The notes below the pieces were generated by a model, which was not told where the DNA came from, ran no database searches, and was given only the letters and a program-made list of their open reading frames with translations. Below are positions 1-5,962 of a stretch of 7,635 nucleotides of DNA, one piece after another. The position numbers were made by a program, and so were the translations under genes. How positions within the stretch are numbered: position 1 is the first letter of the stretch; every line of letters starts with the position of its first letter. The stretch is from positions 1-7,635 of the forward strand of contig DATFUZ010000001.1 of NCBI GenBank assembly GCA_035260545.1, written 5' to 3'. This DNA is from DATDDB01 sp035260545. Lineage in GTDB: Bacteria; Pseudomonadota; Gammaproteobacteria; Burkholderiales; Gallionellaceae.

Positions 1-1644
1 CGAATGCAGGGGGGCACCCCAGAACGCCATGATACAGTCCCCCATGTATTTGTCTATGGTGCCGCGGTGTCCGTGTATTACCCGGGTGAACGGCGTCAGG
101 AAGTCATTCATCAGCTGGCTCAGTTCCTTGGGCTCGAACCGCTCGGAAATGGAGGTAAATCCGCGCACATCCGAAAACAGTATGGTCATTTCCCGGCTGT
201 CGCTCTCCATGGACACCTCTTCCGGGCGCCGGCTCATTTCCTCCACCAGTTCGGCGGGAACGTACTGGCCGAACAGGCTGGTGATCTGGCGCTTGCGCCG
301 TTCCTCCATGAAATAGCCCAGCCACATGTTCAGCACGAACAGGGCCAGCACCAGCATTACGCTGTTGGCGACCGGCAGGTCGAGATCGGCACGCAGCCAC
401 AGCCAGAAGTCAAGCGCCACGACCACGGTGAGCGCAATGATGGCGGCAACGGCGCCGCGAATCGGGCTCAGCCTGGGCAGCAGCAGGCTGAGCGACCCGC
501 CCAGCGCAAACAGCAGCAGCATTTCCACGCCGACCACATAAGCCGGCCGCTGCTTGATGCTTTGGTCAAGGATGCCGGCAATCATGTTGGCATGCACTTC
601 CACACCGGGGAAGGCCGGTGCGACTGGGGTGGAACGCAGGTCTTGCAGTCCCGGCGCGGACGTGCCGACGAGGACGATCTTGCCGCGCAACGCGCTCGCG
701 GGAACCCGGTCATGCAGGACATCGGTCACCGAAATGTAGCGGAAACTCCCCTGTGGACCCCGGTAGGGGACCAGCGTGCCCACTGCCTCGCCCCCGACGA
801 CATCCATGGGGACGCGGAATTCTCCGTGGGCGGTCAGCAGTTCCATCCACTCCAGATCGCCGCCCTCGAACACCGGCACCAGACGGCTCGGCCCGAGCAG
901 CACGCGGACCATCGCCAGGGACAGCGAGTCGTAGTACGCCCCCTTGTACTCCACGATCATGGGGAGGCGCCGGAGCATGCCGTCGGAATCCACGATCGGA
1001 TTTATATGCCCGGTGGCGGCGGCATTGCGCTGGAATTCCGGCAGGTTGCCGCCAAAGCCCGTCCAACGGGTGAACGGGACCGCATGCGCGCCCTCGAATG
1101 CGCCCGGCGCGAACACGGGGTCGGGCAGCGCACCAGAGGTATTGCCCTGCGCGCCCGCGGCGTCCGAAGTGAAATAGCAGCCGAGCACGACCTTGCGGCC
1201 CTGCATCTTGTCGGCAAATATCCGGTCGTACTCGAGGTGCGGGCGGATCTCGTTCAGGGCCGTCTGGAACCGGGGCACACCCCGCAACTGGCCGTGCCCC
1301 AGCTTCTCCAGGATCCTGAGGCCAGAGCTTTCGTCCCGTTCGGCGAACACCATGTCGAAGCCAACTTCGGCGACGCCGTCGCGTTCGAACAGCTTGTCCA
1401 GCAGCAGCCCCATGCGGTCCCGGCGCCAAGGCCAGTGCCCCTCTTCCTTCAGGCTTTTCTCGTCGATGTCGAGAATGACGATGCGATCGTCCACGGTGCG
1501 CGGCATGGTCAGCCGCAACTTGGAATCGTAGGCCAGTTCGCCAAGCTCGCGGGACAGGGGAACATCGTACAGCCTCGCCGCACCGCCGATGAACAGCAGC
1601 GTCAAAGCGAAGCCCAGGCCGATCAGAAGCGCGTGTCGATTCAA
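1..1644 (-). CDS. CHASE2-domain class III adenylate cyclase (3' end cut by window edge)
   Basis: Membrane sensor expected to make cAMP from ATP in the cytoplasm. 548 residues are visible and the frame is open through base 1. The order is an N-terminal membrane anchor (about 5-24), a CHASE2 extracytoplasmic domain (about 30-365, with ILDIDEKSL and HWPW near residues 57-72 and GKIVLVGTSAPG near 321-332), three membrane segments (about 370-390, 395-413, 424-445), a basic linker with FGQYVP near 458, then the cyclase domain. FSDVRGFT places metal-binding Asp492; GTIDKYMGD supplies Lys532, the position that selects adenine in class III adenylate cyclases, and Asp536, the second metal ligand. The rest of the catalytic domain lies beyond the window. 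No ATG precedes the first membrane segment. I chose TTG at 1644 because it has G-rich Shine-Dalgarno-like runs just upstream; TTG at 1677 or CTG at 1680 are alternatives. Last visible gene of the signalling operon, 72 nt after the FHA gene. The family call is secure; the exact start is not. Confidence 0.93.
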   Translation of the reverse strand, partial: MNRHALLIGLGFALTLLFIGGAARLYDVPLSRELGELAYDSKLRLTMPRTVDDRIVILDIDEKSLKEEGHWPWRRDRMGLLLDKLFERDGVAEVGFDMVFAERDESSGLRILEKLGHGQLRGVPRFQTALNEIRPHLEYDRIFADKMQGRKVVLGCYFTSDAAGAQGNTSGALPDPVFAPGAFEGAHAVPFTRWTGFGGNLPEFQRNAAATGHINPIVDSDGMLRRLPMIVEYKGAYYDSLSLAMVRVLLGPSRLVPVFEGGDLEWMELLTAHGEFRVPMDVVGGEAVGTLVPYRGPQGSFRYISVTDVLHDRVPASALRGKIVLVGTSAPGLQDLRSTPVAPAFPGVEVHANMIAGILDQSIKQRPAYVVGVEMLLLFALGGSLSLLLPRLSPIRGAVAAIIALTVVVALDFWLWLRADLDLPVANSVMLVLALFVLNMWLGYFMEERRKRQITSLFGQYVPAELVEEMSRRPEEVSMESDSREMTILFSDVRGFTSISERFEPKELSQLMNDFLTPFTRVIHGHRGTIDKYMGDCIMAFWGAPLHS

Positions 1645-1647
1645 ACG

Positions 1648-1662
1648 CCCCCCGTGCCCCCT
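1648..1662 (-). promoter_or_regulatory. G-rich ribosome-binding region of the cyclase gene
   Basis: Two purine runs precede the TTG at 1644: AGGGGG ends 12 nt upstream and GGGGGG ends 3 nt upstream. Neither has ideal spacing, but together they are the only Shine-Dalgarno-like sequence in the 72-nt gap close to a start codon. They favour TTG 1644 over the TTG at 1677, which has no good purine run at usable distance. Confidence 0.45.
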
Positions 1663-1689
1663 GCAGGTTCCGCGCAACAGACCGGGAAT

Positions 1690-1707
1690 CGCCCGCCGTG
1701 GCGGGCG
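1690..1707 (-). other. Intercistronic GC hairpin between FHA and cyclase genes
   Basis: On the minus strand CGCCCGC-CACG-GCGGGCG forms a perfect 7-bp GC stem with a 4-nt loop, beginning 9 nt after the FHA stop codon. No U-tract follows, so it does not look like an intrinsic terminator. It could protect the upstream mRNA end or tune expression of the cyclase relative to the other operon genes. The pairing is seen directly; the function is inference. Confidence 0.5.
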
Positions 1708-1716
1708 CCTGGCCTG

Positions 1717-2457
1717 TTACGACTTGAAGTAGAACTCCATCTTGATGCCGGCCAGCTCGATGATGTCATGATCCTTCAACTGGTGGGGATGTTCGTCCAA
1801 CTGCGCACCATTCAGCACGGGATAGGTCGCGCCTTCCACGTGGGTAATGAAGTAGCCGTTGGGGCGGCGCGTCAGCACGGCCACCTGCAGGCCGGGCTTG
1901 CCCAGCGTGGTGAGGTTCTTCACGAGCTCCAGCTCCTTACCGGCGTTGGGTCCGGTCAGTATCTGCACGGCGGCTGCCGGAGAACCCCCGCCGGAAACGG
2001 GGTGCTGGGCAGTAGTGTCAGCCATTTCCGGAAACTTGCCCGTAGCTTCTGTCACCCGGCCCTGGGTCTGGGTCTGGGCCATGGGAGTGGGCGCCGCTTC
2101 CGGTTTCTTGGCCGGTGCGCGCAGCACCATGGTGCGCTCGAAATCGGCCGCCGTAGTCTGCGATGGCTGGTCGTTCAGATACTTGAGCTTGTACTTCCCG
2201 ATCTCGATGACATCGTTGTTCTGCAGGAAATGCTTCTTCACCTGGGTGCCGTTCACCATCACGCCGTTGGTGCTGTCCAGATCTTCCAGGAACGAGTCGT
2301 TGAGGATGGTCACGATAGCCGCGTGCTCGCCGCTCACCGCGAGATTGTCTATTACAACATCGTTGTGCGACTTGCGCCCGATCGTCATGCGTTCCTTGTT
2401 CAGAACGTATTCTTTCAGCACCGCACCGTCCATGCTGAGTATGAGTTTGGCAGCCAT
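1717..2457 (-). CDS. FHA-domain phosphothreonine reader with a second, degenerate FHA-like domain
   Basis: Soluble 246-residue protein with no signal peptide or membrane segment, expected to bind phosphothreonine peptides made by the neighbouring kinase. The N-terminal FHA domain (about 4-95) has the canonical residues: Gly27-Arg28 in IGRKSHNDVVID, Ser42 and His45 in SGEH, and Asn64 plus Asn69-Gly70 in DSTNGVMVNG. A Pro/Ala/Thr-rich linker (about 96-160) carries ERTMVLR with Thr109, a candidate phosphosite. The C-terminal part (about 163-246) has FHA-like spacing, with TTLGKPG, a VLNGAQL turn and a DHDIIELAGIKMEF strand pattern, but lacks the Arg and the Ser/His pair, so it probably cannot bind phosphothreonine. 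The ATG start follows a GAGGA ribosome-binding site 8 nt upstream. The gene lies 42 nt after the phosphatase and 72 nt before the cyclase, in the same reading frame as the cyclase. The first FHA domain is certain; the degenerate second one is probable. Confidence 0.93.
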   Translation of the reverse strand: MAAKLILSMDGAVLKEYVLNKERMTIGRKSHNDVVIDNLAVSGEHAAIVTILNDSFLEDLDSTNGVMVNGTQVKKHFLQNNDVIEIGKYKLKYLNDQPSQTTAADFERTMVLRAPAKKPEAAPTPMAQTQTQGRVTEATGKFPEMADTTAQHPVSGGGSPAAAVQILTGPNAGKELELVKNLTTLGKPGLQVAVLTRRPNGYFITHVEGATYPVLNGAQLDEHPHQLKDHDIIELAGIKMEFYFKS

Positions 2458-2465
2458 ATCATCAA

Positions 2466-2470
2466 TCCTC
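2466..2470 (-). promoter_or_regulatory. Ribosome-binding site of the FHA gene
   Basis: GAGGA with an 8-nt spacer to the ATG at 2457. It supports this start; an overlapping out-of-frame ATG lies 5 nt upstream. Confidence 0.6.
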
Positions 2471-2479
2471 GTAAACTTT

Positions 2480-2497
2480 AATTCCCACGCAATTCCC
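2480..2497 (-). repeat. Short direct repeat GGGAATT in the phosphatase–FHA gap
   Basis: On the minus strand GGGAATT occurs twice with an 11-nt period, separated by GCGT, immediately after the phosphatase stop codon. The period is near one helical turn, so it could be a small protein-binding site, but two 7-mers can arise by chance. Confidence 0.3.
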
Positions 2498-2499
2498 GC

Positions 2500-3324
2500 C
2501 TAGCCCTTGAACCAGGCTCGCACCCTGGACATGAATCCCCGCGGCGCCGAAAAATCACTGTTCACCTTGACCAGGATCACGGAGATATTGTCGCGCCCGC
2601 CGTTGTCGTTTGCCATTTTCACCAGTTGGCCGACCGCGAGCGAAATGTTGGAGCGCAGGGCGGACACCGTGCCGCCGATCTGGTCATCGTCCACCATATC
2701 GTTCAATCCGTCCGAGCACAGCAGGTAGACGTCGCCGACCTCCACTGCGTGCACATGAACCTCGGTTGAAACCTCGGAGTCGATACCCACCGCGCGCGTC
2801 ACCAGATTCTTGTTCCTGGACAAGCGCGCATCTTCCTTCGAGATCATGCCGCTGTCAATTTGCTCCTGCAGCAGGGAGTGATCCTTGGTGATCGGCTCGA
2901 AAACGTCCCCGCGCAGGCGGTACATGCGCGAATCGCCGACGTGCGCCACCGCCACCCGGTTGTCGTAGAATAGCGCGGTGACCACGGTGGTGCCCATGCC
3001 CGCATATTGCGGCTGGCTTTGCGCCGCGTGGAAGATCGAGGCGTTGGCTTTCTGGATGTTGTCGCGCAGAAGATCGGTCGCGATGTCTTCGCCGCGGTCG
3101 TTCTTGTCCTCCGGACGCACGGTCTGCAGGCTGTTCCGGACCTCTGTCGTCAGCACCGATACGGTGATTCCGCTGGCCACTTCCCCGGCGTTATAGCCGC
3201 CCATGCCGTCCGCCAGCACGGCCAGACCGCACGAAGGCTCGCAACTCAGGCTGTCTTCATTGTGCGCCCGCACCCGACCGGGGTGGGTTAAACTTGCCAT
3301 CTCCAGCGCGTGTTCGATTTTCAT
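2500..3324 (-). CDS. PP2C-family (PPM) Ser/Thr protein phosphatase
   Basis: Metal-dependent cytoplasmic phosphatase, expected to reverse phosphorylation by the adjacent kinase. The 274 residues carry the full bacterial PP2C motif set: GRVRAHNEDS (Asp24), LADGMGG (Asp39), GMGTT near 109, VGDSR (Asp131), TKDHS near 146, LVTRAVG near 174, SDGLNDM (Asp205) and GGRDN (Asp245-Asn246). The acidic residues match the metal ligands of the family. There is no membrane segment; the last dozen residues (near SRVRAWFKG) are basic and aromatic and might touch the membrane. The start is set by ATG at 3324, which overlaps the kinase stop as ATGA and follows a GAGGGG site with 4-nt spacing. A longer open frame to 3351 would add nine residues before this strong site and is unlikely. 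The overlap implies coupled translation with the kinase. The length is close to stand-alone bacterial enzymes such as PrpC/Stp1. Confidence 0.96.
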   Translation of the reverse strand: MKIEHALEMASLTHPGRVRAHNEDSLSCEPSCGLAVLADGMGGYNAGEVASGITVSVLTTEVRNSLQTVRPEDKNDRGEDIATDLLRDNIQKANASIFHAAQSQPQYAGMGTTVVTALFYDNRVAVAHVGDSRMYRLRGDVFEPITKDHSLLQEQIDSGMISKEDARLSRNKNLVTRAVGIDSEVSTEVHVHAVEVGDVYLLCSDGLNDMVDDDQIGGTVSALRSNISLAVGQLVKMANDNGGRDNISVILVKVNSDFSAPRGFMSRVRAWFKG

Positions 3325-5861
3325 TTTTCCCCTCGCAAGCTCCCTGCACACCGGCGCAGCGCCTCCGCCATCTCCGCGCCTGACTGGTAACGCTTCTCCA
3401 CATCCTTGTCCAGCGCCTTGTTGATGATCTTCACCACACAGCGAGGGACATCCGGCCTGATCTTCAGGATGTTGCCATGGGGCTCATTGGCAATACGGAA
3501 CATCAGTTGCGCCAGCGATTCTCCCTGGAACGGTAGCGTACCACAAATCAGTTGGTACAGGCTTACTCCCAGGGAAAACAGGTCCGAGCGGCCTTCTATC
3601 CTCTGCCCGGCCAGTTGCTCGGGCGACATGTAGGACGGCGTGCCCAGCACCATTCCGGTCTTGGTCTTGGACGAATCGGTGATGCGGGCGATGCCGAAAT
3701 CCGTCACCTTCACCGCATCGGTTTCCGGGTCGTACATGATGTTGTGCGGCTTGATGTCGCGGTGCACCACGTTCAGCGTGTGCGCATAGGCCAGCGCATC
3801 GGCCACCCGGGCCGCAATGTCCAGCACCTTGGGGATGGGCAGCAGATTGTCCGGCTTGGTGTAGGCAGCGAGGTCACGCCCCTTGAGGAATTCCATGGCG
3901 ATGAAGGCCAGGTCCTGCTCCTCGCCCGCATCGTACATGGTGACGATGTTGGGATGACTCAGGCGCCCGGCGGTCTCGGCCTCGCGGAAAAACCGCGCCT
4001 TGACGTCCTCAAGTTCGTCCGCCTCGAATTCCTGAGAGAGCGCGAGCGTTTTTATCGCCACTACCCGGCCGATCTTGGGATCCTTGCCGAGGTAGACCAC
4101 GCCCATCGCGCCCTTGCCCAACTCCTTCTCGACCTCATAGCGGCCCAGCATGGGTTTGGCCACACCCGCCTTGTCCAGCACCAGGGTGCTGGCATTGGAG
4201 CGCCCGCTGCCGCCCAGCACCACGGTCTCGGACATCGCGCGCGTCTGCGCGATGCGCTCGCCAAGGTCGCGGAATTTCGGGTTGTAATCGGCCATGTACC
4301 TGAACACCGATTCCGCCTTGTTGAACTGGCGCTTGCGCTCGAAATCCAGACCCAGGTTGTACAGCACCTCCATCAGACTGTCGTCCACGGGGACCTTACG
4401 CAGCTTGTCGAATGCCATGTCGAGCTGGCCCTGGCCCTGGAACGCCAGGCCCAGCATGCGATTGCTTTCGGCGGATTCCGCATCGGACCTCTGCTTGCCG
4501 CGCTCCGCCACCAGGAAGCGCTTGGCGTCGAGCAGCAGGAAGCCGACTGCCAGCATGCTGGCCGGCAGCATCAGCTGCAGCCACATGCCGCGCCCTATCA
4601 TCAATTCGAAATGCGCGCCTATCATGCCGACAAACAGGATGGCGGTGATCAGCACCCCCATCTTGGCGCCCAGGCGCGGCAGGATAAGGATCAGGTACAG
4701 CGCGATCAACAGGAAGATGCCCCACTTCGCCCACATACCCCATTCGGGCACCACGAAATAGTCCTGCTGCAGAATGCTGGAGATCGTATGCGCCAGCGCC
4801 AGCACCGGCGGCATGCCCGCCGAAATCGGCGTCAGTTGCGGCGCGCCCACCCCCGTCGCGGTGGCGCCGATCAGGACGATCTTGCCGCGGTACTTGTCGG
4901 CCGGAATCTTCCCGCTCAGCACGTCATAGAACGAGTCCACCTGGAACGCCGGCTTAGCCTCCTGGCCGGCGTAAGCGCGATCCGCATAGAAAAAGGGGCG
5001 CATCAGCATCGTCGGATCGGTGGGAATGAACAGACGGCCCAGCCTCACTCCCTCGCCCAGCTTCACAAGGATGTCGCGCGGTCCGAGGTTCAGGCTTTTC
5101 GCCGCCAGCAGGAGGGAAAACGAGGGATAGTACTGGCCGAAATGCTGAACCACCAGCGGTTCCTCACGGTAGCCGCCATCGGCGTCCGGCTTCGTGCTCA
5201 GGTTGCCGATGGCGGCGGCGTGTTCGCCCAGGATGGGGATGGGCACAATGGCCGTCGCCGAGGGCAGCGGCCGGGCATCCCCATTGTGCCTGACGTTGGT
5301 CAGGGCATTTCTTTGCACGTAGTCGGGCAGCGGGTGATCGGGCTTGCCTTCCGGTTCGGCGAGCGTGAAATACATGGGCAGCGCGACGTCGCCCGCCTTC
5401 GCCATGCTGTCGCTCAGCTTCTGGTCATTGTCCAGCGATTCCGAGGCATCCCGCAGCATGGAGCGCAACTGGACCGCATCGGCCTGGGCGCTCCCGCCGA
5501 GGCTGGAGCCATCCACAAACTCCTTGATTCTACGTATATAGTTCAGACCAGGATCGATCTGCGGCTCGAAGAAGAAGGTGGTGTTGCCTATCACCTTGGG
5601 GTGGCCCGCGGAGAGTGTATCCAGCATCCTGGCCTGCACTTCGCGCGGCCAGGGCCAGCGCCCGATGTTGTTAATGCTCTGGTCGTCAATGGCGATCACC
5701 GCAATCTTGTCGCTGGGCGTGCGCGATGAATACCTGACACCAAGGTCGTACGCCTTGTCTTCCAGGCTTTGCATCAGGTCGCTGTTGGCGGAGGCCAGAA
5801 ATGCCAGCACCACCAGCAAACCGACGAACCAATCTCTTTTCCAAAACAACAACTTATTCAT
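3321..5861 (-). CDS. CHASE2-sensor transmembrane Ser/Thr protein kinase with TPR linker
   Basis: Membrane-bound Hanks-type kinase, 846 residues from the ATG at 5861. The order is an N-terminal membrane anchor (about 9-25); a CHASE2 extracytoplasmic domain (about 28-365, with AVIAIDDQSIN and GRWPWPRE near 54-74 and GKIVLIGATATG near 326-337); three membrane segments (about 374-395, 401-418, 426-446); a TPR-like helical linker (about 465-535); and a kinase domain (about 574-830). The catalytic residues are intact: glycine loop GKGAMG (582-587), Lys604 in VAIK, Glu627 in FFREAE, HRDIKPHN with Asp702 and Asn707, DFG (721-723), GTPSYMSPE with Thr741, and Arg824. The linker has two Thr-X-Val-Leu motifs (Thr546, Thr559), possible autophosphorylation and FHA docking sites. 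TTG at 5867 is an alternative start adding two residues; neither start has a good Shine-Dalgarno. First gene of the signalling operon, its stop overlapping the phosphatase start. HRD-Arg plus a complete motif set argue for an active kinase. Confidence 0.96.
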   Translation of the reverse strand: MNKLLFWKRDWFVGLLVVLAFLASANSDLMQSLEDKAYDLGVRYSSRTPSDKIAVIAIDDQSINNIGRWPWPREVQARMLDTLSAGHPKVIGNTTFFFEPQIDPGLNYIRRIKEFVDGSSLGGSAQADAVQLRSMLRDASESLDNDQKLSDSMAKAGDVALPMYFTLAEPEGKPDHPLPDYVQRNALTNVRHNGDARPLPSATAIVPIPILGEHAAAIGNLSTKPDADGGYREEPLVVQHFGQYYPSFSLLLAAKSLNLGPRDILVKLGEGVRLGRLFIPTDPTMLMRPFFYADRAYAGQEAKPAFQVDSFYDVLSGKIPADKYRGKIVLIGATATGVGAPQLTPISAGMPPVLALAHTISSILQQDYFVVPEWGMWAKWGIFLLIALYLILILPRLGAKMGVLITAILFVGMIGAHFELMIGRGMWLQLMLPASMLAVGFLLLDAKRFLVAERGKQRSDAESAESNRMLGLAFQGQGQLDMAFDKLRKVPVDDSLMEVLYNLGLDFERKRQFNKAESVFRYMADYNPKFRDLGERIAQTRAMSETVVLGGSGRSNASTLVLDKAGVAKPMLGRYEVEKELGKGAMGVVYLGKDPKIGRVVAIKTLALSQEFEADELEDVKARFFREAETAGRLSHPNIVTMYDAGEEQDLAFIAMEFLKGRDLAAYTKPDNLLPIPKVLDIAARVADALAYAHTLNVVHRDIKPHNIMYDPETDAVKVTDFGIARITDSSKTKTGMVLGTPSYMSPEQLAGQRIEGRSDLFSLGVSLYQLICGTLPFQGESLAQLMFRIANEPHGNILKIRPDVPRCVVKIINKALDKDVEKRYQSGAEMAEALRRCAGSLRGEK
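3329..3334 (-). promoter_or_regulatory. Ribosome-binding site that fixes the phosphatase start
   Basis: GAGGGG lies 4 nt upstream of the ATG at 3324 and inside the last codons of the kinase gene. Together with the ATGA stop/start overlap, it makes this start far more likely than the upstream alternative at 3351. Confidence 0.75.
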
Positions 5862-5883
5862 CGCCAACGTCGGAGCTTGCGCT

Positions 5884-5912
5884 AATATCCCGAATACTAA
5901 ACCATTTTACAA
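5884..5912 (-). promoter_or_regulatory. Candidate sigma70-type promoter of the signalling operon
   Basis: On the minus strand TTGTAA (5912-5907) and GATATT (5889-5884) are separated by 17 nt. Each matches the -35/-10 consensus at 4 of 6 positions. The predicted transcript would start near 5877 and leave a leader of only about 16 nt before the kinase ATG. It lies in the only AT-rich gap in the window. The match is modest, so this is a candidate only. Confidence 0.4.
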
Positions 5913-5937
5913 AATCAAGCCACAATCCTGTTGATTT
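5912..5937 (-). repeat. 7-bp inverted repeat overlapping the candidate -35 box
   Basis: AAATCAA and TTGATTT form a perfect 7-bp inverted repeat with a 12-nt spacer, reading AAATCAA…TTGATTT on either strand. One arm touches the candidate -35 element of the kinase promoter. It could be an operator for a dimeric regulator or a weak AT-rich hairpin at the end of the uspA transcript. The pairing is visible; the role is inference. Confidence 0.4.
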
Positions 5938-5962
5938 AGCGGGGGAATTAATATCCGCGCGG

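Noticed and set aside
710..1429. 239-codon minus-strand open frame beginning with ATG
   Set aside because: It overlaps the cyclase in another frame. The cyclase frame shows clear CHASE2 and cyclase motifs; this one shows only an Arg/Pro/Gly-rich product.
1690..1707. Intrinsic terminator after the FHA gene
   Set aside because: The GC stem is perfect but is followed by GATTCCC rather than a U-tract, so it was listed only as a hairpin.
4..2481. 825-codon open frame on the plus strand
   Set aside because: It runs antisense through the cyclase and FHA genes, whose conserved motifs are unmistakable on the minus strand. The translated product is rich in His/Gln/Arg with no recognisable domain, as expected of a GC-rich antisense shadow.
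3325..3351. Longer phosphatase start adding nine residues
   Set aside because: The strong GAGGGG site and the ATGA overlap point to ATG 3324, and the extra residues would lie entirely inside the kinase C-terminus.
3552..5729. 725-codon open frame on the plus strand
   Set aside because: It is antisense to the kinase gene, has low-complexity His/Arg/Gln composition and no domain, and its extent reflects codon bias on the opposite strand.
5938..5962. Terminator directly after the uspA gene
   Set aside because: The CCGCGCGG palindrome after the stop has no room for a loop and no U-tract; readthrough into the signalling operon cannot be excluded.
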